A DNA stretch of 20,906 nt, from positions 1,030,870 to 1,051,775 of the forward strand of contig BJOX01000035.1 in the NCBI GenBank assembly GCA_009731375.1. The letters are read 5' to 3'. This DNA is from Paulinella micropora. Taxonomy: Eukaryota > Cercozoa > Imbricatea > Euglyphida. The translations under genes were made by a program, and so were the position numbers. Under the pieces are notes generated by a model. The model was given only the letters and a program-made list of their open reading frames with translations, did not search any database and was not told the origin of the DNA. Shown piece after piece: positions 1-8,980 of this stretch. Position 1 is the first letter of the stretch, and every line of letters starts with the position of its first letter.

Positions 1-151
1 AGCCAAAAGCCCATGTGCATCCAGTCCTCCATTCCATAAGGAAAGTCTCCACACCAATCAGTGGAATAAAGGAAGTGACTGCATAGAACATTACTCTAGG
101 AGCTTTATACCAATCAGCCCATGGAAAGGGACCGATGGCCTATGTACTCCC

Positions 152-152
<1 letters not shown>
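1..152 (-). repeat. Short retroelement family B, copy 1 (cut by window edge)
   Basis: Nearly identical to 201-358, 2105-2197 and 8627-8727. Read on the minus strand, the element starts with AGGGAGTACATAGGCC and runs towards a tail ending CACT(ATT)n; here the 3' tail lies beyond base 1. A TGGGCTGATTGG stretch near the 5' end resembles a pol III A box, but no clear B box is seen, so a tRNA origin is not established. The visible part carries one change (AGCC-AAAA-GCCC) that breaks a pair in the tail hairpin kept by other copies. Confidence 0.8.

Positions 153-200
<48 letters not shown>
153..200. repeat. (AAT)n microsatellite
   Basis: Uninterrupted AAT units between two family B copies. It is the ATT tail of the downstream minus-strand copy's neighbour and so a tail-derived spacer between retroelements. 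Confidence 0.95.
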
Positions 201-201
<1 letters not shown>

Positions 202-357
202 GTGTATCTCCTGCCAATTGCTGAGCCAAAAGGCCATGTGCATCCAGTCCTCCATTCCATAAGGAAAGTCTCCACACCAATCGGTGGAATAAAGGAAGTG
301 ACGGCATAGAACATTACTCTAGGAGCTTTATACCAATCAGCCCATGGAAAGGACCGA

Positions 358-358
<1 letters not shown>
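201..358 (-). repeat. Short retroelement family B, copy 2
   Basis: About 158 bp matching copy 1 and copy 4. Minus-strand reading: body, then GGATGCACATG, hairpin GCC-TTTT-GGC, TCAGCAATTGGCAGGAGATACACT and (ATT)n. It lacks the last ~15 bp of the 5' end seen at 8713-8727, so it is slightly 5'-truncated. The short open frames across it are conserved only because the copies are; there is no sign of coding. Confidence 0.85.
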
Positions 359-447
<89 letters not shown>

Positions 448-701
448 GTTATGACAATGACAATGACCATGACAATGACAATGACAATGACAATTACAAT
501 GACAATAATAATAATAATAATAATAATAACAATAATATAATAATAATAATAATAAGAATAATAATAATAATAATAATAATAATAAGAATAATAAGAATAA
601 TAAGAATAATAAGAATAATAATAAGAATTATAATAAGAATAACAATAACAAGAATAATAATAATAAGAAGAATAATAATAAGAATAATAATAACAATAAT
701 G

Positions 702-738
<37 letters not shown>

Positions 739-778
739 TAATAATAATAATAATAATAATAATAAGAATATATATATT
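359..778. repeat. Compound AAT microsatellite with GACAAT and AAG variants
   Basis: Pure AAT to about 446, then a GACAAT/GACCAT hexamer block to about 503, then AAT with AAG, AAC and GAT interruptions, ending in a short TA run next to family C copy 1. Long open frames of Asn, Ile or Tyr across this block are repeat artefacts. Confidence 0.95.
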
Positions 779-1590
<812 letters not shown>

Positions 1591-2036
1591 GATCTGTCAT
1601 GGCTGAGTCCAAGGACTATGCGCCTCCATCCCTCGACCCAACAGTCACACAGTAAATGTTGGGGAGGGAAGAGTGACTCTAACCATCCCTGAATAGCTAC
1701 CCGCCTGGCGTGTCGGATACATTGCAGGGAATCAACTGAAAATGATTGATGCTCCCTATGAGAGAGTTCCACAAGACTGGGTATAAGTCGAATGGAGGTA
1801 CTCAAGGGGGGTAGCACACATTTCATGCGGTCTGCCAGCGCATGAGGACGTTTTGCAGTAAGTGTCTGGGATGCCTCGAAACCCGTCACCACCCCTAGAT
1901 CACGGAATGTATATACCCCTTTGACCCCACGTGGTGTATGTCTTATAAAGACAACACAACAACATAGCCTCGGAACCAGTGAGAAGACGCCCAACCACCT
2001 CCTCTTCCCGTGGGGTGCCATACTGTGCACTCCTCC

Positions 2037-2037
<1 letters not shown>
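1591..2037 (-). repeat. Short retroelement family C, copy 2 (447 bp)
   Basis: Same order as copy 1 with a single minisatellite unit. Its tail hairpin is GTC-CTTG-GAC against GCC-CTCG-GGC in copy 1: both sides of one base pair changed together, which keeps the stem. The family is therefore conserved at the level of RNA pairing as well as sequence. Confidence 0.8.

Positions 2038-2104
<67 letters not shown>
2038..2104. repeat. (AAT)n microsatellite
   Basis: Pure AAT between family C copy 2 and family B copy 3. Confidence 0.95.
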
Positions 2105-2105
<1 letters not shown>

Positions 2106-2197
2106 GTGTATCTCCTGCCAATTGCTGAGCCAAAAGGCCATGTGCATCCAGTCCTCCATTCCATAAGGAAAGTCTCCACACCAATCGGTGGAATAAA
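2105..2197 (-). repeat. Short retroelement family B, copy 3 (runs into gap)
   Basis: The 3' 93 bp of family B, identical in outline to 201-293. The 5' portion is lost in the gap that starts at 2198. Confidence 0.85.
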
Positions 2198-2801
2198 NNN
2201 NNNNNNNNNNNNNNNNNNNNNNNNNNNNNNNNNNNNNNNNNNNNNNNNNNNNNNNNNNNNNNNNNNNNNNNNNNNNNNNNNNNNNNNNNNNNNNNNNNNN
2301 NNNNNNNNNNNNNNNNNNNNNNNNNNNNNNNNNNNNNNNNNNNNNNNNNNNNNNNNNNNNNNNNNNNNNNNNNNNNNNNNNNNNNNNNNNNNNNNNNNNN
2401 NNNNNNNNNNNNNNNNNNNNNNNNNNNNNNNNNNNNNNNNNNNNNNNNNNNNNNNNNNNNNNNNNNNNNNNNNNNNNNNNNNNNNNNNNNNNNNNNNNNN
2501 NNNNNNNNNNNNNNNNNNNNNNNNNNNNNNNNNNNNNNNNNNNNNNNNNNNNNNNNNNNNNNNNNNNNNNNNNNNNNNNNNNNNNNNNNNNNNNNNNNNN
2601 NNNNNNNNNNNNNNNNNNNNNNNNNNNNNNNNNNNNNNNNNNNNNNNNNNNNNNNNNNNNNNNNNNNNNNNNNNNNNNNNNNNNNNNNNNNNNNNNNNNN
2701 NNNNNNNNNNNNNNNNNNNNNNNNNNNNNNNNNNNNNNNNNNNNNNNNNNNNNNNNNNNNNNNNNNNNNNNNNNNNNNNNNNNNNNNNNNNNNNNNNNNN
2801 N
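2198..2801. other. Assembly gap (604 N)
   Basis: Unknown bases. The left edge is inside a family B copy and the right edge inside a SINE-A head, so the gap should contain the rest of both and probably at least one AAT array. Confidence 1.
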
Positions 2802-2838
2802 GATGGTAGAACTTGACCACTGGGCTATCACGGTGTCC
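2802..2838 (-). repeat. SINE-A, 5' tRNA-like head fragment
   Basis: Matches the 5' end of the complete copy at 17384-17644. The minus strand reads GGACACCGTGATAGCCCAGTGG, with TAGCCCAGTGG as a good pol III A box. The remainder is in the gap. Confidence 0.85.
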
Positions 2839-2955
2839 AAAATAATAATAATAACAATAGTCATAATAATAATAGTCATAATAATAACAGTCATAATAAT
2901 AATAGTCATAATAATAGTCATAATAATAGTCATAGTAATAGTCATGATAATAGTC

Positions 2956-2989
<34 letters not shown>

Positions 2990-2994
2990 CCCCC

Positions 2995-3062
<68 letters not shown>
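2839..3062. repeat. AAT array with AATAGTCAT variants
   Basis: Mixed AAT and AATAGTCAT units to about 2960, then pure AAT broken once by a short ccccc stretch near 2990-2995. It lies between two SINE-A pieces. Confidence 0.95.
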
Positions 3063-3063
<1 letters not shown>

Positions 3064-3112
3064 GTGCTTCTCTGTCAATGGCTGATGCATTTCTGCACAT
3101 GCGCCTCCATCG
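3063..3112 (-). repeat. SINE-A, 3' tail fragment (runs into gap)
   Basis: Minus strand: GATGGAGGCGCATG, hairpin TGCA-GAAA-TGCA, TCAGCCATTGACAGAG, AAGCACT(ATT)n. The following gap of 228 N is close to the length needed for the missing ~212 bp of a full SINE-A. Confidence 0.9.
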
Positions 3113-3340
3113 NNNNNNNNNNNNNNNNNNNNNNNNNNNNNNNNNNNNNNNNNNNNNNNNNNNNNNNNNNNNNNNNNNNNNNNNNNNNNNNNNNNNNNNN
3201 NNNNNNNNNNNNNNNNNNNNNNNNNNNNNNNNNNNNNNNNNNNNNNNNNNNNNNNNNNNNNNNNNNNNNNNNNNNNNNNNNNNNNNNNNNNNNNNNNNNN
3301 NNNNNNNNNNNNNNNNNNNNNNNNNNNNNNNNNNNNNNNN
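3113..3340. other. Assembly gap (228 N)
   Basis: Probably the body and tRNA-like head of the SINE-A copy that starts at 3063. Confidence 1.
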
Positions 3341-3369
3341 AATAATAATAATAATAATAATAATAATAG
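3341..3369 (-). repeat. (ATT)n tail of the LINE at 3370
   Basis: AAT units on the plus strand, reading as ATT directly after the LINE 3' end on the minus strand. Confidence 0.85.
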
Positions 3370-4731
3370 ACTTATCAGTCAATTGGCCTTTGATCCTGTC
3401 GGACATGTGCCTCCATTGGTAGCACGGGACCGTTCGGTGACGCGGCTCCGCTCCAAAGACTCGACTGGCAGTGCAATGTGCAAATGAGCGTGCTGTGCAT
3501 GTGCAAGTGGGTGCAAGGAGTGAGAGGAGTTATCTGCCGAGAAGAAGTCCGCGACGCTGCGCTGACCTCCACCTACAACAGATCTAGCCAGACATTCTAC
3601 CTGACTAGGCCTTCCCCTCCTTCTACCCACCTCCTGAACGACCGTGAGGTCGATCACCTCCTCCTCCTCCTCCGCCCCCTCTGCCTCCCTGATCTGCGCC
3701 TCCAACTCCTCCCACTCCTTCCAGATGGTGGCAACAAACCTTCCTAACTCCTCCTCCACCTCTTCTGGGACAGGGATAAACAAAACGCCGAGCATCGCCG
3801 CCATCTTTTCATCCTCCCCCTTCAGCCATTCCTCTTTGAAGAGCCTCATCTCCTCCTCCGCCTCCCGCAGTTCCCTGTGATAGAGCCCTCCTCGATTCAG
3901 CATGAGGGGCTGCCGGGCTTGCGCCTCATCGATAAACGTAAACAGTGCCTCACGAGAGCTCGCAAACGTTGGGCAATGCAGCAGGAAGTGACGTAACGAC
4001 TCGTTAACCTCAGTGCCACACAAGGCGAAACAGCTTGAGCAGTCCGGCGAGCATGAGCCAAATTTGGATCGGTAGAGGCGAAGGCGATTGTTGCAGCTCA
4101 ACAATCGCCTTCTGATAAGGTTGTGACTTCCCCCCTCCAGCGCCCGCCAACGTGGGAAAGCAGAGCGGGAAGACATCTGGCTAAGCAGCACCCTAAGCCC
4201 ATCAGAGGGCTTAGCCTGCCGCTCCCAGCCAGCTACTTCCTGCCGGACAGACCATTGCTTTACCACCTCGTTCCAGTTCGCCAGAGCGGCCCGCCAGTCC
4301 TTATCATCTACCGTGCCATCTTCGTTCACGACCCGCTTGAGCGCATCCAAGCCCTCCCGCAGCCTGTGATCTGCTAAGATCAAATTTTCCGTATCTTCCT
4401 TCCATTTGCACCGACCCGTGTTGTAAAGCCTGCGTGTTAGCGCTGTGTTGCCCAGTAACTCGATGCGCCCTAGGAACCGAAGCCGGGCCGCCTTGGCAAG
4501 GATGCTAAAACTCGGCGTGCGGCCTAAACCCCTGGTGATGCAGCCGCTTGTGCGCGTACCAACACCCAAGATGACCCGCAGGGGCGCTACCAACGCGCCC
4601 TCCAGCTTACTCAGCTTGTTGGCGCCCGGCAGATCCCAAAAAGCCGATGCGTAAAGCAACTTTGCGCCAACCATTTGCTGCCAATTCATCAGCCGAAGAC
4701 GCGCTGGAACTTTGTGGGCAATCCAGCAAAT
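3370..4731 (-). mobile_element. Non-LTR retrotransposon (LINE), 5'-truncated
   Basis: Minus-strand element that ends in GGAGGCACATG, hairpin TCC-GACA-GGA, TCAAAGGCCAATTGACTGA, TAAGTCT and (ATT)n. It encodes the C-terminal third of an RT protein (next entry). The reading frame stops going upstream at a TAA (4732-4734), and no catalytic RT motif is visible beyond, so this copy is 5'-truncated, which is usual for LINEs. Its 3' tail matches those of families A, B and C, making a relative of this LINE the likely source of the machinery that moves them. Confidence 0.8.
3379..4731 (-). pseudogene. LINE ORF2 C-terminal part with zinc knuckle, SIM-like and PIP-box-like motifs
   Basis: Open from 4731 to a TGA at 3379-3381; the first ATG is at 4689 and gives 436 residues, the numbering used here. 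Residues 1-50 look like the segment just after the RT domain of LINE proteins (MNWQQMVGAKLLYASAFWDL). A cysteine/histidine cluster follows (C217, C220, C224, H234, C239; RHFLLHCP), as in the C-terminal zinc finger of many LINE ORF2 proteins. Residues 275-335 are a charged, probably helical stretch. Next come EEEEEVIDLT (341-349, resembling a SUMO-interacting motif), GRRRGRP (355-361, AT-hook-like) and QRSVADFF (376-383, matching the PCNA-box pattern Q-x2-h-x2-FF). The last codons and the stop lie inside the 3' tail hairpin region. No endonuclease or RT catalytic core is present, so it is a remnant; the LINE clade is not assigned. Confidence 0.75.
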
Positions 4732-4734
4732 TTA

Positions 4735-5027
4735 CCGCAACAAGCGTGTTTCAAGGGAAATAGGGGGAAAAGGCAGTGGAGGGGAAAAAAGGCAATAGTT
4801 GATCTTTTCTAAAAAGAATGGCTTTGACTTGATCGTTTGAAATCATTTCTGAACGGAATCAAAAACAAGTTAATGAAGTCGAAACATCGTGCAGAGGAGA
4901 ATCTAACTGGCAGGTAAAAAAGGAATGAATTGTCAATGATAATGACTTTTGCAGGTCGTTAAGGTGCTCAGTCTGATATAATACTAGTAATATTGGTATA
5001 ATTATAATCAGGTGGGGTTTTGGTACC
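4735..5027. other. AT-rich DNA without recognised features
   Basis: No plausible ORF, repeat copy or structured element seen. The 5' break point of the LINE should lie at or just above 4735. Confidence 0.6.
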
Positions 5028-5133
5028 CAACTGCAATTATTTGTGGTATTTGTGGTCTTACGAGTAACACACTAAAACTTCAACTGCAATTATTTGTGGT
5101 ATTTGTGGTCTTACGAGTAACACACTAAAACTT
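5028..5133. repeat. Perfect 53-bp tandem duplication
   Basis: Two head-to-tail copies (5028-5080 and 5081-5133), each beginning caactgcaattatttgtgg and ending cacactaaaactt, with no visible mismatch. This points to a recent duplication. Confidence 0.95.
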
Positions 5134-5160
5134 ACGATTTTTAGAACTGCTTTGCACCTT

Positions 5161-5224
5161 TAGAGAAGTTGTAATGTTTTAACATTAACATTTATTAAAT
5201 ATTTAAAACATTACAACTTCTCTA
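5161..5224. repeat. Inverted repeat, 22-bp perfect stem with 20-nt loop
   Basis: Arms 5161-5182 and 5203-5224 (AGAGAAGTTGTAATGTTTTA and its complement) pair without mismatch; AGAACT (5143-5148) and AGTTCT (5226-5231) could extend the stem past a bulge. It may be a miniature hairpin transposon remnant or a foldback RNA source. No flanking target duplication was identified. Confidence 0.85.
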
Positions 5225-5453
5225 GAGTTCTTTTTCTAGTGATGAGGTTACTTCAAAGAGTCGCTGGCGCGGTGCAAATATCAATTCGGATTGTATTTGA
5301 TTAGTATTACGTATCCCCCCCCCCTCTTGCTGTGGCACTAGTTTAGTTCTAGCCTTTGAATGTCTTGTAGTGATTGTACTAAGACTTCGCACTTAAACTT
5401 ATTCAAAATCTTATTAAGAACACTAACCTTATTAATATTGTCTGCCTTAACAT
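5225..5453. other. AT-rich unique DNA
   Basis: Nothing recognised apart from a run of nine C near 5317. Confidence 0.5.
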
Positions 5454-6122
5454 CTAAATATCCATAAGTCCGTTACTAAGTTCGCTAACCCTATCGTCCG
5501 CAGCGCCGCTACTTATAAAGATCATGGTTTCCCACCCTCCTGGTGGGCCATAAATGGTTCCGCTTGCCTCGGCCGGTAAGATTAGCTGAAGCCAAACCTC
5601 ATCCTCGTCGCCGAACTTCCAGTCGCTGTCCCGATGCTCGCCGTAAGCCACGTTGTAATACATGTAGGGATCGTAGCCGAAGGTATTCGCTAGGCCGTCC
5701 ATCCCCAACTTTCTCCACTTCTTCCTGTGTGACCGTCCTTTTGCATGTCATTTCAATTCCAGTCTAGTTTTCCCTTTAAAACTGACGTTGCAGAGCTGGC
5801 AGATGACGATATCGTTCTTCTTGGATAGGTACCAGGGAGTGATGAATTTGAAGACCTCTTCAGTTAGTACCAAGAACGGGCAGGGGTGATGCGGGTACGT
5901 AGCGGGGAAAGCAAAAACCGGTGCAACCTCCTTGGGGAAGAAGAAGCGCTTAATCTCTTCAACTGTGACGCGTTCCTTTTCAGGAATGTAACAATACGAT
6001 CTTGAACCGCTCGAGCGCTGGTTTTTGTCAGAAAGTCTTTGAGTAGAGACGCCAGAAGGCTCCCGTGTCGAAAAGTGGGATATGACAAACACGGGTGGCG
6101 GGCTGGAGTTCCCTAACCTCAA
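5454..6122 (-). pseudogene. Broken coding segment with a U1/matrin-like zinc finger
   Basis: One minus-strand frame runs from just after a TAG upstream of 6122 to a stop at 5454, interrupted only by a TGA at 5748-5750. Counting from 6122, C108 and C111 (ICQLCNVSF) come before the stop at codon 125; H126 and H132 (HAKGRSH, then RKKWRK) follow it. C-x2-C-x14-H-x5-H with a basic tail resembles U1/matrin-type C2H2 fingers, although the usual spacing between the second Cys and the first His is about 12. After the finger come an aromatic stretch (GYDPYMYYNVAYGEHRDSDW) and an acidic/hydrophobic part. There is no ATG at the 5' edge, so the segment may be an internal or terminal exon. Protein-like composition on both sides of the TGA argues against chance. 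Function unknown; host gene exon, recent pseudogene or transposon gene are all possible. Confidence 0.5.
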
Positions 6123-6430
6123 CTAGTTTCTTAGAGGTGCTCGCATTGTGATGCTCTTGAGTGGGGTCGGCTGTCACATTTGTTTGAGATGGGGGGCGAG
6201 GATGAGTATGAAGAGGAGGCCGGCTGGGATAAGGAGGTAGATGTTGAGAGAGGAGGGAGAGAAAGTAGAGGAAGAAGGTGGTACGGTAGAGGCCTAGGGG
6301 AGAAAGGTGGATGCAGGATAGGAAGGGGATGAGAAAGAGGAAGTGGAAGGTGGTGAGGGAAGGAGAGGGAAGAAGGGAAGGATAAAGGGGAGGAGGGCTC
6401 CGACTCGGGGTGTAAGAGGAGGTCGTCACA
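6123..6430. repeat. Purine-rich low-complexity region (plus strand)
   Basis: GGA/GAGG-rich DNA. On the minus strand it gives Pro/Ser-rich frames in more than one phase, which is a composition effect. It lies directly upstream of the zinc-finger-like segment, where a CT-rich 5' leader or polypyrimidine intron end would also look like this. Confidence 0.6.
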
Positions 6431-6802
6431 AATGTCTTTGATATGCATGCGCATTCACACAGCTGCGCTTGATATCGATCCCATGACTAGCTATAGCATG
6501 CGCATGAAGACATGTACACTTAAGCTTCACTAGCTTCAAGGCGCTGTTCTTGTGTTTTGAGGAAAACCGTACCTGTTAGTTTCATCTTTTCGGCACATAA
6601 TGTGGATTTTCCCTAGTTTTCCTAGTTTCCCTTCGAACTAGTCCTAGTAGTCCTAGTAGAACAGATCTAGAGGTCGACGTCCCTCCGAAAAGTTGCGAGA
6701 TCATCGGCATCGGTGGCGCCAAACACCGGAATTTCAATGAAATCTTAAACCCGTCGAAGTTTTCAATGATCATGAACTAGATGGACTACACGGATGAAAA
6801 GT
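6431..6802. other. Unique DNA without recognised genes
   Basis: GCATGCGCAT occurs twice about 50 bp apart. Short CCTAGT repeats lie at about 6610-6660. A 63-codon minus-strand frame (6582-6773) has no recognisable features and is not called. Confidence 0.5.
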
Positions 6803-7112
6803 AGTGATGATCACTTAGTACGTAGTGATGCATCACTAAGCTGTTAGTGATGAGCTTAATGATATATTTTTTACTTAGTGATGAGTAGTGATGATCACTA
6901 CCTATTTGCATCAGTGAAAAAAAATGAAAAAGTTAGTGATGAAATACGTAGTGATCATCACTAGTGATCTTGATGAAAGTTAGTGATGAAACACGTAGTG
7001 ATCATCACTACGCTCACTAAGTTAGTGATGAAATACGTAGTGATCATCACTACACTAGTGATCTTGATGAAAGTTAGTGATGAAACACGTAGTGATCATC
7101 ACTACGCTCACT
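6803..7112. repeat. Array of AGTG-N5-CACT dyads, with an ~90-bp tandem duplication
   Basis: Exact AGTG-N5-CACT sites begin at 6803, 6887, 6950, 6997, 7039 and 7091; one with a 6-nt spacer begins at 6824. Many lie in GTAGTGATCATCACTAC, a near-perfect palindrome. An ~90-bp block (6931-7019) is repeated at 7020-7112 with a 4-nt difference. Single AGTGATGA half-sites fill the spaces. Confidence 0.9.
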
Positions 7113-7134
7113 AAGTGTCATAATGTAGTGACCA

Positions 7135-7440
7135 TCATGCTTCTGGCAGTTTCTGTTCAGCCTCACTGTCGCTCGCATATAACGCATCAAGATCAACCAC
7201 AGGAATGTCTTGGTCAGGTGCTGGTGCTGGATCCTTACTATCCACCAACCTATTCACTGCCTCTTGCATATAATCAGACAGAATGGAATCATCACGCTCT
7301 CTGCGTACAGGTCTTGGCTGACCTGGCAGGGGCTTGTGTTTGGGATGTTTCTTTCCTTCAGAGTCATCCGACTTCATTGCAACAATATGCGCAACTGCGT
7401 TTTCATCAACGTGCATTCCATCAACCATCATATCCAGCAC
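7135..7440 (-). pseudogene. Unrecognised coding remnant, C-terminal part
   Basis: A 101-codon minus-strand frame starting at a GTG, with an in-frame TGA a few codons further up and no ATG at the edge. The product is hydrophilic: an N-terminal VLDMMVDGMHVDENAVAHIV stretch, a basic Pro-rich linker (KKHPKHKPLPGQPRPVRRER), a helical SDYMQEAVNRLVDSKD, and an acidic end with VVDLDALYASDSEAE. A second minus-strand frame just upstream ends FDNACQIESLP at the point where this one reads PAFDSVLDMM, so the two probably formed one protein before a single-base indel near 7440-7460. No family recognised. Both a transposon protein and a decayed host exon fit. Confidence 0.35.
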
Positions 7441-7663
7441 AGAATCGAAGGCAGGGATTCAATTTGGCATGCATTATCAAACTTGACATTTTGCGAATGG
7501 TGAGGCTTTTGGAACGGACGAAGACCTTCGTCATGTTGTCGCACGTCCGACGCTCGAGCAGCATGCCACTCAGCTGTCTTGTTTTGGGATGGAGCCGTGG
7601 CACAGTGTGGTCCATAACGAGCATCAGTGCGCATGGGAGGACCGACTGGGAGAAAGGCTCGAA

Positions 7664-7664
<1 letters not shown>

Positions 7665-7694
<30 letters not shown>
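7665..7694. repeat. (CT)n microsatellite
   Basis: About 14 CT units immediately before the 21-bp repeat array. Confidence 0.95.
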
Positions 7695-7820
7695 GAAGTT
7701 AGTCATGGTCACTTCGAAGTTAGTGATGGTCTCTTCGAAGTTAGTGATGGTTACTTAGAAGTTAATGATGGTCACTTAGAAGTCAGTGATGGTCACTTAG
7801 AAGTTAGTGATGATCACTTA
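7695..7820. repeat. Six 21-bp tandem repeats carrying the dyad
   Basis: Six units of gaagttagtgatggtcactt plus one base, exactly 126 bp. Each unit holds one AGTG-N5-CACT-type dyad; two are exact and the others carry one change. In one frame the array reads as a seven-residue repeat (EVSDGHL), but nothing else supports coding. Confidence 0.95.
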
Positions 7821-7839
7821 ATGCATAACATGTCAAGAG

Positions 7840-7878
7840 GAATAGTAATAATAATAATAATAATAGTAATAATAGTAA
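7840..7878. repeat. AAT/AGT microsatellite
   Basis: Short AAT array with AGT variants, joined to the 3' end of the next SINE-A. Confidence 0.9.
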
Positions 7879-7999
7879 AAGTGCTTCTCTGTCAATGGCT
7901 GATGCATTTCTGCACATGCGCCTCCATCGTCTCACCCGTGAGGGGAGTACGAAGAATTGACGATAAGCTCTAATGACACCCCCGCAAGGGCAGTTCCAA
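7879..7999 (-). repeat. SINE-A, 3' half (runs into gap)
   Basis: Same tail and body as 17384-17505. The gap that follows (134 N) is about the size of the missing tRNA-like head. Confidence 0.9.
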
Positions 8000-8133
8000 N
8001 NNNNNNNNNNNNNNNNNNNNNNNNNNNNNNNNNNNNNNNNNNNNNNNNNNNNNNNNNNNNNNNNNNNNNNNNNNNNNNNNNNNNNNNNNNNNNNNNNNNN
8101 NNNNNNNNNNNNNNNNNNNNNNNNNNNNNNNNN
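8000..8133. other. Assembly gap (134 N)
   Basis: Unknown bases; expected to hold the tRNA-like head of the SINE-A to its left. Confidence 1.
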
Positions 8134-8134
8134 C

Positions 8135-8171
<37 letters not shown>

Positions 8172-8190
8172 TAAAAATAATAATAATAAT
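8134..8190. repeat. (AAT)n with AAAAAT variants
   Basis: Spacer array between two SINE-A copies. Confidence 0.9.
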
Positions 8191-8297
8191 AGTGCTTCTC
8201 TTTCAATGGCTGATGCATTTCTGCACATGCGCCTCCATCGTCTCACCCGTGAGGGGAGTACGAAGAATTGACGATAGGCTCTAATGACACCCCCGCA
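8191..8297 (-). repeat. SINE-A, 3' half (runs into gap)
   Basis: Matches 7879-7985 with a TTTC for TGTC change in the tail and AGGCTC for AAGCTC in the body. The 5' half is in the gap. Confidence 0.9.
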
Positions 8298-8626
8298 NNN
8301 NNNNNNNNNNNNNNNNNNNNNNNNNNNNNNNNNNNNNNNNNNNNNNNNNNNNNNNNNNNNNNNNNNNNNNNNNNNNNNNNNNNNNNNNNNNNNNNNNNNN
8401 NNNNNNNNNNNNNNNNNNNNNNNNNNNNNNNNNNNNNNNNNNNNNNNNNNNNNNNNNNNNNNNNNNNNNNNNNNNNNNNNNNNNNNNNNNNNNNNNNNNN
8501 NNNNNNNNNNNNNNNNNNNNNNNNNNNNNNNNNNNNNNNNNNNNNNNNNNNNNNNNNNNNNNNNNNNNNNNNNNNNNNNNNNNNNNNNNNNNNNNNNNNN
8601 NNNNNNNNNNNNNNNNNNNNNNNNNN
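8298..8626. other. Assembly gap (329 N)
   Basis: Left edge in SINE-A, right edge in family B. The missing sequence should include about 154 bp of SINE-A, an AAT array and the 3' part of family B. Confidence 1.
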
Positions 8627-8726
8627 ACACCAATCGGTGGAATAAAGGAAGTGACGGCATAGAACATTACTCTAGGAGCTTTATACCAATCAGCCCATGG
8701 AAAGGACCGATGGCCTATGTACTCCC

Positions 8727-8727
<1 letters not shown>
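8627..8727 (-). repeat. Short retroelement family B, copy 4 (5' part)
   Basis: Shows the complete 5' end of the family (minus strand AGGGAGTACATAGGCCATCGG). Combined with copy 2 this gives a full length of roughly 170 bp. Confidence 0.85.

Positions 8728-8763
<36 letters not shown>
8728..8763. repeat. (AAT)n microsatellite
   Basis: Pure AAT between family B copy 4 and the SINE-A interrupted by the YR retrotransposon. Confidence 0.95.
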
Positions 8764-8764
<1 letters not shown>

Positions 8765-8980
8765 GTGCTTCTCAGTCAATGGCGAATGCATTTCTGCACA
8801 TGTGCCTCCATCGTCTCACCCGCGAGGGGAGTACGAAGATTTGACGATAGGCTCTACTGACACCCCCGCAAGGCAGCTCCAAGCCTTCCAGACAGACAAA
8901 TACTTTTAAAGAAAATATCCTTTGAAAATACTGGCACCGACGGGAATCGAACTGGCGACAGGTCCCAGATGGTAGACCTC
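8764..8980 (-). repeat. SINE-A split by the YR element, 3' part
   Basis: A diverged SINE-A: 3' tail, body and the tRNA-like part from the T arm (B box GTTCGATTCC, minus strand of about 8942-8952) down to the anticodon region. It stops at ctc|AA at 8980, where the YR element begins. The missing A-box and acceptor part is at 17322-17346. This copy lacks the 29-bp internal duplication of the full copy at 17384. Confidence 0.9.

Noticed and set aside
6600-6690. Vector polylinker contamination (SpeI, BglII, XbaI, SalI and AatII sites close together)
   Set aside because: No vector backbone on either side, and the sites arise partly from overlapping CCTAGT/TCTAGA repeats in AT-rich DNA.
6803-7112. 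CRISPR array
   Set aside because: Repeat units are short palindromes without uniform spacers or repeat length, and the context is eukaryotic and retrotransposon-rich.
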